Shown here in pieces: positions 8,302 through 16,179 of a DNA stretch of 17,113 nt (position 1 is its first letter; every line of letters begins with the position of its first letter). The translations under genes and the position numbers were made by a program. The notes below the pieces were generated by a model. That model did not search any database, was not told the DNA's origin, and saw only the letters and a list, made by a program, of their open reading frames with translations. Source of the stretch: an uncultured Balneolaceae bacterium (GTDB lineage: Bacteria > Bacteroidota > Rhodothermia > Balneolales > Balneolaceae); contig CALJMB010000386.1 in the NCBI GenBank assembly GCA_937982515.1, positions 1-17,113 of the forward strand. The letters are read 5' to 3'.

Positions 8302-8469
8302 CGGCCTCCTGACAAGCCATACAAGCCATCGAGTTGGCTGGCAGCAATACCAACCAAGAGACAACAAAATGTTGAATTTCAGCTTACAGGCATTCTGGAA
8401 CAACTGATACAGGAACTTGCCAAACATCTATTCTTTTGGGCGCCTGAACCCTATACTCTCCTTAACTGA
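8302..8469 (+). other. Unassigned plus-strand open stretch, possible gene remnant
   Basis: Between the beta-helix gene and the polymerase gene, the plus strand has a 55-codon open stretch between two stops with no ATG start. Its second half reads like the C-terminal end of a real protein, with an amphipathic helix followed by HLFFWAPEPYTLLN and a stop. I do not recognise the family. It could be the tail of a deleted gene or mobile element, or chance. It overlaps the 5' side of the longest (rejected) version of the beta-helix gene. Confidence 0.25.
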
Positions 8470-8541
8470 CCGAATTCTTAAAAACACCAACCACTATCAC
8501 TACCATTACTACAAAAACAGTTGAAATATCTTTATTAAAAA

Positions 8542-10011
8542 TCAGGCTTTATCATCAAGGGAAACTTGTTCTTGTTGCTGATTATTCACATATCCTTCAA
8601 ATGTTTCTCTTGATAACAGACCATAGGTAACATCATTAAAATTTTCCAAATGCATTACACCGGCGTACATTATTTTCAATATTAGTACTCCCAAAAATAT
8701 GGCCTGTGGTACCTCCCAATAGTTTTCATGCATACCCAGTAAGTATAGTAGCCCTAACCCTGTACAAAAAAGAAAGGCAGTAAAACGATGCGCCTTGCTT
8801 TTGCCGGCCCTTTTGATGACTCTTATTATCAAATATAAAGCAAACAGTGTTAAACTAAAAAAAACGATTCCGCCCATCTCACTATATACACTCAGCCAGG
8901 AATAATGTGGAAAACCGGTAGAACCAAGATATTTTTTTTGTTGGGATTCATATAAATAAGGTATTAGTACTTTATCCGCTACGGGATTTATTTTACTCTG
9001 TAGCAAAGGCGGAGATTGGGGATTATCCACCCCTCCCAAATATACTCCGCTACCAATTAAACTGGCACGGCTGGTAAACTGGCCGGGGCCAAAACCAAAC
9101 ACGGGGAAAAGCGGGTAGCGGTCCGGAAGTTTATCAAATGCATCAATTGTAATTTTAGCCTTAGGAGTCTGGGCTAAAAAGGTTTTAGTTACAAAACTCT
9201 CAATTAAACTGACATTATGACTAAGAAAATATACAGGCACACCAATTATAAAAAACATAAATATGATCAGGAAAAGCTTGATTGAAGTACGTTTCAACCT
9301 GGCCCTTACCGTGCGTACACTGTTAGTTATAAAAGCAAATTCCGGCCGGATAACAAGGTAGAACAGAATCGCCGAGACAAAGGCTAGTAAAAGGACATGC
9401 ATTACTGAAGCCAAAATTAAAGAAAGGAAGCCTATAAATAACCGGTGCTTCTTTCCATCTTCATAGACAAAGTGCTGTACTAGCAAAGCCATACCTATAA
9501 AGGTCATGTTAACTGCAAACATGGGATTACTGAAACTTAACTCGGGTTCCAGCGAGAGGTGGATTGTACCTTCTACATGATCTCCGTTAACCGAATCAAA
9601 TCCCTTATTTAAAATTATGGCTCCGTATGCAGCTTGTATTATTCCTACAGATCCCTGAAGCAAAAACAATATGGATAGAAAAGCGAAAATTTTTTTAAAC
9701 AGGTGTGGTTGTGCTATTTTTCTGTTATCAACAATTAAAACAGGAATAAACGAGGAATATGTAAGCAGGGTGAGGAGATGATTCTGAAAAACAGTATTCC
9801 CATATAACGAATAATAGAAGAAATAGCTGAGCAAGCTTACAGCTAATAAAGCATATAGTGTCATCACTGTTCGCTTGACTTCGATGTTCTTTGCCAGCAA
9901 ATAACCGAGGAAGATATAAGGCACCCCATAAGCCACTATTTTAGATGGAGAAAAACAAATAATAGCTGCGATAATAAAAGCCCAGTAAAACTCCTTACTG
10001 TATTTAGTCAC
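8542..10011 (-). CDS. Wzy/O-antigen ligase-like membrane protein
   Basis: This 489-residue integral membrane protein has roughly ten hydrophobic segments. A large extracytoplasmic loop at about 264-378 carries GFGPGQF (306-312) and then PHYSWLSVYSEMG (369-380), the pattern of O-antigen polymerase/ligase (Wzy_C/WaaL-like) proteins. These join undecaprenyl-linked repeat units, or transfer the finished chain, on the outer face of the inner membrane. The tail is hydrophilic and Gln-rich. The GTG start overlaps the end of the upstream glycosyltransferase gene by 8 bp. It is the only polymerase candidate in the window, so a Wzx/Wzy-type pathway is likely, but no flippase gene is present here. Sequence alone does not separate polymerase from ligase. 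Confidence 0.8.
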   Translation of the reverse strand: MTKYSKEFYWAFIIAAIICFSPSKIVAYGVPYIFLGYLLAKNIEVKRTVMTLYALLAVSLLSYFFYYSLYGNTVFQNHLLTLLTYSSFIPVLIVDNRKIAQPHLFKKIFAFLSILFLLQGSVGIIQAAYGAIILNKGFDSVNGDHVEGTIHLSLEPELSFSNPMFAVNMTFIGMALLVQHFVYEDGKKHRLFIGFLSLILASVMHVLLLAFVSAILFYLVIRPEFAFITNSVRTVRARLKRTSIKLFLIIFMFFIIGVPVYFLSHNVSLIESFVTKTFLAQTPKAKITIDAFDKLPDRYPLFPVFGFGPGQFTSRASLIGSGVYLGGVDNPQSPPLLQSKINPVADKVLIPYLYESQQKKYLGSTGFPHYSWLSVYSEMGGIVFFSLTLFALYLIIRVIKRAGKSKAHRFTAFLFCTGLGLLYLLGMHENYWEVPQAIFLGVLILKIMYAGVMHLENFNDVTYGLLSRETFEGYVNNQQQEQVSLDDKA

Positions 10012-11062
10012 TGTTTATTACCTCAATAAGTTGTTTTTCAAATTCTTCTGCCACCTTTGTCCAGGTTCGTGTAAGTTTAAAATCTAAGCCATTACTATTT
10101 ATCGCCCTCATCAATTCATTTATCTCATAGGGATCATTCAACAATTTGATATGTTCATCTATCGGTATGAGTTCCTCTTTATTACTTATTACCCATAACC
10201 CATTAACCAGATATTCATAGACTTTCAACGAACTGTTATAGAACCCCCATCGCGACCAATAGTAGTCTTCATAAAATGCGAAGCCAATATCAGCCTGTCT
10301 TATAATCCATTTAACTTCATCCCTGCCAAGTTCAGAAAACACATAAATGTTTTCACGCCTCGTCAGAGACTCAGGTAATCGAATAGGGGATGTTGTAATT
10401 AATATAAGAGCACAAGTTGCATCCAGGGCTTCTCCAATTCCTCCTATAAAGCTCATCTCCTGCATTTTGTTAGGCGAACCTGCCCACACCGCTACCTGAT
10501 CATAACTTGTGGTTATTTCTTCAATTACATCTTGGAATTCCTGAGAAACGGCTAGTGCTTCAAGCTCAAAAACTTCCCCACCATTCTCAATCACTGAAAC
10601 ATTATTAAGCTGAAGAATCTCAGTACAATATTTTTTTACCGGAGGACTCACTACCAGAAATTTATCTACAAACCTAGACAAAAAGCGCATAAAACGATCG
10701 GCCTTTTGAATATCCATCTCGGTTGCTCCAAACAGGCGAAGTTCGTCAGAAGGTGAATTCAACTCTGCCATAACTTTTTTCCGAAACAGTTTCGCTACTA
10801 ACGGAATGAAATTCCGCATCTTCTTAAAGTAATCCAGACGTACAAACACAATATCTGAAACTAATAGAATATATATTAAGCCCCAGAGGCCGCTTTTTTT
10901 TTCTGTATAAGGATCAGGTTCTCCATTCACTTTTAATAGCTTATATCCCTTAAGAGCCAGTTCTTTAGCTAAATTATAGCCGTGAACAGAAGCCCCGCCT
11001 TTAACGGGGTAGAAACTATAGTAGAAGAATCCTATAATAATAGGGTTTCGATTATTACGCAT
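10004..11062 (-). CDS. GT4-like glycosyltransferase (GT-B fold)
   Basis: This 352-residue protein is a probable GT-B glycosyltransferase. The N terminus (GFFYYSFYPVKGGASVHGYNLA, residues 11-32) carries the glycine-rich acceptor loop. The donor domain begins near AVWAGSPNKM (191-200). The donor-site helix reads NSSLKVYEYLVNGLWVIS (276-293), with lysine and glutamate where typical GT4 enzymes have the EX7E motif. This KxxEYL form occurs in divergent GT4-type and capsule transferases. Both ends overlap neighbours by 8 bp (ATGCGTAA at the start, GTGACTAA at the end), so it is probably translated in a coupled series with the GT2 gene before it and the polymerase gene after it. Sugar specificity is unknown. 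Confidence 0.78.
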   Translation of the reverse strand: MRNNRNPIIIGFFYYSFYPVKGGASVHGYNLAKELALKGYKLLKVNGEPDPYTEKKSGLWGLIYILLVSDIVFVRLDYFKKMRNFIPLVAKLFRKKVMAELNSPSDELRLFGATEMDIQKADRFMRFLSRFVDKFLVVSPPVKKYCTEILQLNNVSVIENGGEVFELEALAVSQEFQDVIEEITTSYDQVAVWAGSPNKMQEMSFIGGIGEALDATCALILITTSPIRLPESLTRRENIYVFSELGRDEVKWIIRQADIGFAFYEDYYWSRWGFYNSSLKVYEYLVNGLWVISNKEELIPIDEHIKLLNDPYEINELMRAINSNGLDFKLTRTWTKVAEEFEKQLIEVINSD

Positions 11063-11975
11063 CTTTAGCTTTGGATTTTGCTGTTAAGAAAGCACTGGCA
11101 CGCCCTAACCCCATTGCGGCCTTGTTAATCCAGCTGATAAACCACAGATGAAATATATAATTATGCATCTGAGCGATACCTCGTTTATCAATTTTACTTC
11201 TTATTTCTTTGACAGAGGGAGGAGAAAATGTTTTAATAATTTCAAGTACTATATCTTTGGCTTGCTGTTTCTCTTTAATCCATGCTCTGACATGACCTTT
11301 ACCGACCCTGTACGACTTTTTAATGACCCCCTTTAGTTCTCTTGCCGGATAAGAAACAGTGGCATTTTCAGCGAATGTCAAAGTGTAGCCTTTTGCTGAT
11401 GCACGTCTGGTCCAATAACTATCAGCTCCTGAACGCATATCTTCGGGGAAAGCGCCCGCCCCCCGCCAGACCTCCCGGCTTACAAACAGGTTGCCTCCGA
11501 CAGCACTTTTAAATCTTTTTATGTATTCCTCCACATTCACAAAGGTGATAGAGTCATACCATTCGCCTAAGGTAGGATTTGTGCTGTGATATTTAAACTT
11601 AATATTTCCGCCCACAAGATCAGCACCATTTATAATAGAATTAACTCCTTCTTCCAGCCAATGCTCCGTAGGTGTACATGTTATATCCAAAAAGACTAAA
11701 ATCTCCCCCTTTGCTTTCTCGGCGCCCATATTTCTTGAAATATATGGATTCCTGGCCCTGGAATTGTGTAAGGTTATATAATCAGTGCCCAGTAAATACT
11801 CCAGGGTGCCATCGCCAGAACCATTGTCAATAAGTATAATCTCGAAACGATCCTGGGGATAGGTCTGCTCATCCAATGCCTTTAACGTGTCTGGCAGATA
11901 CTTTTTGGCATTCAACACCGGAATAATAACCGAAGCAAAGGGATATTTTTGTTTCTTACTTACAGTTTGTGTCAA
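11055..11975 (-). CDS. GT2 family glycosyltransferase
   Basis: This 306-residue GT-A glycosyltransferase of family 2 is an inverting, cytoplasmic-face enzyme that extends the lipid-linked repeat unit. The family core is clear: FASVIIPVLNAKKYL (13-27), EIILIDNGSGDGT (45-57), ISRNMGAEKAKGEILVFLD (79-97) and GGNLFVSREVW in mid-protein. One oddity is that the usual DxD-type metal site reads FLDITC (95-100), keeping only the first aspartate. The only plausible start is TTG, placed just before the core, because no ATG lies upstream of it. The C terminus has a hydrophobic patch that may associate with the membrane. It follows the preceding GT2 gene by 10 bp and overlaps the next gene by 8 bp. Confidence 0.87.
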   Translation of the reverse strand: MTQTVSKKQKYPFASVIIPVLNAKKYLPDTLKALDEQTYPQDRFEIILIDNGSGDGTLEYLLGTDYITLHNSRARNPYISRNMGAEKAKGEILVFLDITCTPTEHWLEEGVNSIINGADLVGGNIKFKYHSTNPTLGEWYDSITFVNVEEYIKRFKSAVGGNLFVSREVWRGAGAFPEDMRSGADSYWTRRASAKGYTLTFAENATVSYPARELKGVIKKSYRVGKGHVRAWIKEKQQAKDIVLEIIKTFSPPSVKEIRSKIDKRGIAQMHNYIFHLWFISWINKAAMGLGRASAFLTAKSKAKDA

Positions 11976-11985
11976 TGCGACAAGA

Positions 11986-12861
11986 TCAATTACTTTTTTT
12001 CAAGATAAAGTAAAAATACCCCAGACGTGTAACAATTTCCATTTTACTCTTTTTCCGCTCCATCTTATTCAACAGTATCAAATAGACCATCCATCGTACC
12101 ATATATTTACCCGCGTTAAAAAATTCAAGTAACATGTCCTTCAGGGTATGTTTTTTTACTCCTTTAGAAATACCGTATTTAAAATAACGGTTTACAAGCC
12201 ATTCTTCCTTATAGCTTGCTTTGGTTACTCTATGCCACACCACAGCATCTAACACATCAATCTGCTTCATTCCCGCTTGCTTCATCCGCCTTTGCATGTC
12301 TGTTTCCTGTCCTGTAGCCCCTGTTGAGGAACCAGGGCCAAACCTTATGTCAAATCCCCCCAGCTTCTTAATGTCAGAGGCGAATGCAGCCCAGTTAATA
12401 CCCAAATAGGAATTGTTCATGCGTTCATTTACCAGATCGTAACCACGGGCTGAATGAGGCAACAGCGGTTCCATCCAATCGGGAAAAGGGTCATCTTTAT
12501 CAATCATTACAGGACCTCCAAAATATACCCCCTCCTTGTATTTGGCAGATGCCTCGGCATAAGCAGTAATAAAGCCTGATGAAAATCGGGCATCATCATC
12601 TGTAAATATGACCACCCCCCCATCAACGGAAGCAATGGCCTCGTTCAACGCATTACTCTTATTGCCCTGTTTAACAAACATATACCTGGCGTTTAATTTT
12701 TCCGGAAGTTGAGCCACCAATATTTCCGCTCCCGTCTTCATTCCGTTTTCAATAACTACGAGCTCTCTGTAAGTAGCAGGAATCTTGCATTTTGCAAGAG
12801 AGGAAAGGGTTTCTTTAAGCAAATCCGGGCGATCGTACGTTGGAATCACTACTGAAATCAT
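11986..12861 (-). CDS. GT2 family glycosyltransferase
   Basis: This 291-residue GT-A family 2 enzyme begins MISVVIPTYDRPDLL. It has VVIENG (35-40), a nucleotide-binding GNKSNALNEAI stretch (66-76) and an intact acidic metal site TDDDA (87-91). The acceptor side shows FGGPV, DPFPDWM and a GQETDMQRRM motif that matches the catalytic ED region of this family. The C-terminal third is hydrophobic and basic (MVRWMVYLILLNK...), probably a membrane-associated segment. The ATG start has no Shine-Dalgarno sequence. It is separated from the upstream GT4 gene by 60 bp, the longest gap in this part of the operon, and from the next GT2 gene by 10 bp. It acts on a different linkage from its GT2 neighbour, but the sugar is unknown. 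Confidence 0.88.
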   Translation of the reverse strand: MISVVIPTYDRPDLLKETLSSLAKCKIPATYRELVVIENGMKTGAEILVAQLPEKLNARYMFVKQGNKSNALNEAIASVDGGVVIFTDDDARFSSGFITAYAEASAKYKEGVYFGGPVMIDKDDPFPDWMEPLLPHSARGYDLVNERMNNSYLGINWAAFASDIKKLGGFDIRFGPGSSTGATGQETDMQRRMKQAGMKQIDVLDAVVWHRVTKASYKEEWLVNRYFKYGISKGVKKHTLKDMLLEFFNAGKYMVRWMVYLILLNKMERKKSKMEIVTRLGYFYFILKKSN

Positions 12862-12921
12862 AAACGGATAGAATCAAATAAATATTTCTGATTGGAACCT
12901 GCTGGTTGGTTTGAGAAATAA

Positions 12922-14103
12922 CTATTCATTCTCTCCATTCTCTTTATCCAATGCTATATGACTCCAATCAGGAAATAGCGTGGGCTTGGTCTCACGTTTA
13001 TCTGTTGCCCATTGGAGAATTTTCGCTAATCGTCTGATGCTGTCCTTCTGTGAAAAATTTTTCATGATATGATCTCGCGCATTATTTCCCATTTGTGATG
13101 CTGTATCATAATCTGCAAGCAACTCATCCATATACTTGGCCATACTTTTAACATCCCGCTCATCTACCAGGTAACCTGTTTTACCGTGGATAACAGCATC
13201 GGGTATTCCCGCATGCCTGGTAGCCACTACAGGCACCCCGCTTGCTCCGGCCTCCATAATGGCGACCGGAGTGCCTTCACTATCTCCATTACTGGCTACC
13301 ACCGAATGCTGAACATAAACCCGCGCTTTTTGCATTTGCCGCTGTACATCTTCGTGAGATTGGGAACCTAAAAACTCTACTTGTTCTTTCAAATCCAGCG
13401 CTTCTGCCAAATCTTTACAGGCCCCCAGTAGCGGCCCATCCCCAATCATCACTAGCCTGGAATCCGGGTGTTTTTCTTTGATCCGGGAATAAGCCAGCAG
13501 GGTTAATTGTGGCGCTTTTTTTTCAACAAACCTTCCTACAAACAAGAGCCTTTTCTCTTTAGCCAGTTCTTTGTTAATACTGAATGCTTCAATATCCGCT
13601 CCGGAAGGATTTACAAATGCGGTGTTTGGATCTGCTCCTAAAGCAATTACATGCGTTCTAATAGACCTTGAAACTGATACTGTTGCATCACATGTTTGAA
13701 ACATCACTTTGTATAAGTCAGCATATTCTTCTAGGTGGGTCTTGTTTGTAGCATCATATCCTCTAAAATATATGACCAATGGTATTTTTTTTAACCTACA
13801 AGGCGAAGATATAATAGCTCCGGCATGTCCATATTGGGCAAGAACGACATCGGGTTTTACTTGGGATAAAATCCTGTAATAAATAAAACTATTTATTCTA
13901 TCCTGAAGCTCAAAGCTAATCTTTGAGGCGATTTTTCCTGCATAAGTCAATATCATAGTTAAAAAGCCAGGATTATCATTACCGATATGAGGGATAGGTA
14001 GATGGCCAATAAATAAAGAAGAGAATGGAAGGCGATCAACATTTGACCTCACAAATGTTTCAGTAAGTCCTATTTTCCCTATTTTAAAAATCCCAACCTT
14101 CAT
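12922..14103 (-). CDS. GT4 family glycosyltransferase
   Basis: With the ATG at 14103 this is a 393-residue retaining GT-B enzyme. The acceptor loop lies in MKVGIFKIGKIGLTETFVR, close to the N terminus. The donor domain starts at LLFVGRFVEKKAP (186-198) and the EX7E motif is E276...E284 in SEGTPVAIMEAG. The AGIPDAVIHGKTG stretch that follows is typical of family 4. A TTG eight codons upstream would extend the frame, but family members begin at the MKV position, so I prefer the ATG. The gap to the preceding asparagine-synthase-like gene is 27 bp. Of the transferases here it matches the standard GT4 pattern most fully. Its donor is not predictable from sequence. Confidence 0.9.
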   Translation of the reverse strand: MKVGIFKIGKIGLTETFVRSNVDRLPFSSLFIGHLPIPHIGNDNPGFLTMILTYAGKIASKISFELQDRINSFIYYRILSQVKPDVVLAQYGHAGAIISSPCRLKKIPLVIYFRGYDATNKTHLEEYADLYKVMFQTCDATVSVSRSIRTHVIALGADPNTAFVNPSGADIEAFSINKELAKEKRLLFVGRFVEKKAPQLTLLAYSRIKEKHPDSRLVMIGDGPLLGACKDLAEALDLKEQVEFLGSQSHEDVQRQMQKARVYVQHSVVASNGDSEGTPVAIMEAGASGVPVVATRHAGIPDAVIHGKTGYLVDERDVKSMAKYMDELLADYDTASQMGNNARDHIMKNFSQKDSIRRLAKILQWATDKRETKPTLFPDWSHIALDKENGENE

Positions 14104-14130
14104 TAGTAAAATATTTTTTATGTTCAAAAG

Positions 14131-15621
14131 TTAATTATATGGAAATATATTCAGTTTGTTTTTTATACTTTTTTTAAGATTATAAGGCATTTTATTTTTA
14201 AACGTTAAAACAATTTTTTCCTTAATGCTAATTGGGTTGAAAGGCTCTTTCAATAAGTCTCTCCATAAATAATGAATGATGTTTCTAAATAACCTGAAAT
14301 TTGGAAGGGTTCTGTATTTCCTGTCTACACTTAAAAGAATCATTAATAATTTTCTGTTGTTGAAAGGGCAAAACTCCCTTATGGCGATATCCTTTTCAGC
14401 TTGATCCATGGCTCCCCAATTTCCTATTCTTTGTTCCCAATAATATAGATCAAAAATATTAATTGAACTTGCCCCAAAAAAAGAACGGACTTCATGTAAC
14501 CATTCCTCTATTTCACTTATCGCATAATTAGAAGAAGGATAACCGGTAATTTTTGCCAGAAATTCTGCTGTTGGTTCTTCTTCTTCATAGTTGTAATAAC
14601 AGCGAGCAATCTCTCCCCCTAACCCATTGACATTCATTTTATCTTGATGATTTAAATAAAATTCGTATAAAGTTAATGTCTTAGGCGAATTTCTTGCATT
14701 ATTTACATTTTTCCTTAAGATCTGTAAAAAGTCTTCGTCAGGCTCTTCCAATTCATCAAGCACGTTAAATTCTAAACCCAATCTTTCAAAAATCCTTTTC
14801 GGAATTTTTATGTCATCATCTTCACTATTTAGTATGTTTTTAGTACTGATATAATAGAATACATCATCTTTTATATCCTTTGAAGCCGAGAGTAGGACCC
14901 TGCTATCCCACCCTGCCGTAATTGGCATCATTAAATTAAATTGTTTATTAGCTGCAATAAGAGAGCCTCTTAAGATTTCCCCCGCTAACTTTGATGCTTT
15001 GTGTAAAGATAAATTTTGCTCTTCGTTTACCCAGTATCTATGAACAGAGTTAGTTACATAATCTAAATAGTGGTTCGGTAATAAATGTTTTATGCTTTGA
15101 AATCTTGATTTGTTACCTATCCAAAACCCCTCTTTTGATTCAAACACAGGAGAATAAATAAAGTCTTCAAGGTCTTTATTATTTTCTTCGGGCTTTAAAT
15201 TCAGATTGTCTGCTAAAATAGATGGTTGGGAGCCACACCATAGTTCTCCATTATGTTCTGCATAATAAATTTGCCTTATTCCAAAAGGATCATGAAACAA
15301 TTTAATCTCATTATTTTGGGTAAAAATAAGTAGCCAACGCCCGCTTAAACCATAGGTATTTTCTATTACCTCTGAGAAGCTACCTGATTGGTTTAGTAAA
15401 TGTTTTACGATGTCAGAGTTGGTATAATCTGTATTAAAAGGATCTAGTATATAGCCTATAAGAATTATCTTTTTCCCATCTTTTTGTGCTTCATGTACTG
15501 GCAAATCTCTATGTACACTAAGCCTGACATTATGTTTTATCAAAATATGATACCAGTAATCCTCACTCCCAAAGAAATCGGTACCAACAATAAACTGCCG
15601 TCTGAACTCATATCTCTTCAT
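14131..15621 (-). CDS. Asparagine-synthase-like PP-loop protein lacking the glutaminase cysteine
   Basis: This 496-residue protein has the two-part plan of asparagine synthetase B. A class-II glutaminase-like N-terminal fold is visible at GLSGRWLLIF to HDPFGIRQIYY (91-120), and an ATP-pyrophosphatase domain carries the PP-loop TAGWDSR (235-241). Asparagine synthetases need a cysteine at residue 2. Here the protein starts MKRYEF, so glutamine hydrolysis at this domain looks impossible, and about 60-100 residues of the usual length are missing. Such proteins recur in polysaccharide loci and may use free ammonia or another amine, or form an amide or lactam as beta-lactam synthetase does. It is the first gene of the operon and is more AT-rich than the genes at the far end, suggesting a separate origin. 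The substrate is unknown. Confidence 0.8.
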   Translation of the reverse strand: MKRYEFRRQFIVGTDFFGSEDYWYHILIKHNVRLSVHRDLPVHEAQKDGKKIILIGYILDPFNTDYTNSDIVKHLLNQSGSFSEVIENTYGLSGRWLLIFTQNNEIKLFHDPFGIRQIYYAEHNGELWCGSQPSILADNLNLKPEENNKDLEDFIYSPVFESKEGFWIGNKSRFQSIKHLLPNHYLDYVTNSVHRYWVNEEQNLSLHKASKLAGEILRGSLIAANKQFNLMMPITAGWDSRVLLSASKDIKDDVFYYISTKNILNSEDDDIKIPKRIFERLGLEFNVLDELEEPDEDFLQILRKNVNNARNSPKTLTLYEFYLNHQDKMNVNGLGGEIARCYYNYEEEEPTAEFLAKITGYPSSNYAISEIEEWLHEVRSFFGASSINIFDLYYWEQRIGNWGAMDQAEKDIAIREFCPFNNRKLLMILLSVDRKYRTLPNFRLFRNIIHYLWRDLLKEPFNPISIKEKIVLTFKNKMPYNLKKSIKNKLNIFPYN

Positions 15622-15663
15622 ATCAGTCTTTCAAGAAGGCTTTGTGCAAATTATTAGAGATAA

Positions 15664-15693
15664 ATAATAAAGCTGAAAACACTAGTGTCCCAA
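15664..15693 (-). promoter_or_regulatory. Putative sigma70-like promoter of the polysaccharide operon
   Basis: On the minus strand, TTGGGA (15693-15688) and TATTAT (15669-15664) are separated by 18 bp. The -10 box lies about 42 bp upstream of the asparagine-synthase-like ATG. The -10 matches the consensus at five of six positions and the -35 at four. Bacteroidota often use a different -33/-7 promoter, so this is a candidate only. Confidence 0.35.
15679..15688. promoter_or_regulatory. 10-bp perfect palindrome in the promoter spacer
   Basis: ACACTAGTGT is a perfect inverted repeat lying almost wholly between the candidate -35 and -10 boxes. That is the usual position for an operator bound by a dimeric repressor or a MerR-type activator. 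It cannot be extended past ten bases, and no regulator gene is in the window. Confidence 0.3.
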
Positions 15694-15768
15694 GAGTTGG
15701 ATAAAAAAAAGAAAGACTTTGATGTATCGCAATTATTTTGAGCTGTACAACAAAGGATCTTTCTCTCT

Positions 15769-15945
15769 ATGACAAATATAACGTTATTTTCTCAAATCAT
15801 TTTTAAATTAGATAGGTTTTCGTTCAACAAGCTAGTCACAGCTTGCCAAACCGACAAGCGCCAAAAAAGCTACATCGGCTTGACATATCTGGTGGCGATG
15901 CTTTTTGTTGTTGCTTCTGTTCCGCCGACTGGTAGACAAAAATGA
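15769..15945 (+). pseudogene. Truncated IS4-type (DUF4372) transposase, N-terminal fragment
   Basis: A 58-codon open frame starts at ATG 15769 and stops at 15943. Its first 46 residues (beginning MTNITLFSQII, then DRFSFNKLVTACQTDK, ending YLVAMLF) match the N-terminal DUF4372 domain of IS4-family transposases as I know them. In intact elements this is followed by the 'VRDIS' helix and the DDE catalytic domain, about 400 residues in all. Here homology ends abruptly after MLF, near base 15906, and twelve unrelated residues precede the stop. No catalytic DDE region and no clear terminal inverted repeats are visible nearby. It is the scar of an insertion sequence at the edge of the operon. Confidence 0.65.
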
Positions 15946-16179
15946 TTCGTCACCCGAAATTCTATTCTTGACATGCTGCTAATTGTAACCTATATAAAGA
16001 CTTGCATTGGTAGCATAACCTTTTGAAGAATCGTTCTGCTTGCGGCAAAAAGGTAAGATATGCCCCAAGATTCTCCACGCATGAGACCTTTTGAGGGAAA
16101 AAACGCTATTTCGGTTTTTAAGGAAAACCAAAATACAATAATTTTATCAAAAGGAATTTGATTTATTAATAGTATAGTA

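Larger units (their letters stand above)
15622..16179. other. 558-bp divergent intergenic region
   Basis: This gap separates the minus-strand operon from the plus-strand PP-loop gene and should hold promoters for both. It contains a promoter-like pair on the minus strand, a decayed transposase fragment, and 234 bp (15946-16179) without a recognisable gene. Within that last part, GGTTTT and AAAACC form a six-pair hairpin with a 5-base loop at 16113-16129. TACAAT at 16134-16139 could be a -10 box for the rightward gene, but the matching -35 region is poor. Confidence 0.6.

Noticed and set aside
8189..8353. A 55-residue N-terminal extension of the beta-helix lipoprotein
   Set aside because: The frame is open, but it would place a cysteine-rich, non-signal segment before a textbook lipoprotein signal peptide. 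The ATG at 8188 gives a proper n-region, hydrophobic core and LAGC lipobox.
8484..8515. A low-complexity tract of repeated CACTA/CCA-like triplets
   Set aside because: It is short and imperfect, and I see no repeat unit that would support slippage or a short-repeat array.
14104..14127. An eight-codon extension of the GT4 gene from the TTG at 14127
   Set aside because: Family members start at the MKV position, and the extension has no ribosome site or conserved residues.
15901..15945. A JUMPStart/ops-like antitermination site near the GGTGGCGATGC sequence
   Set aside because: It only loosely resembles the ops element, it is inside the transposase fragment, and it lies on the strand facing away from the operon.
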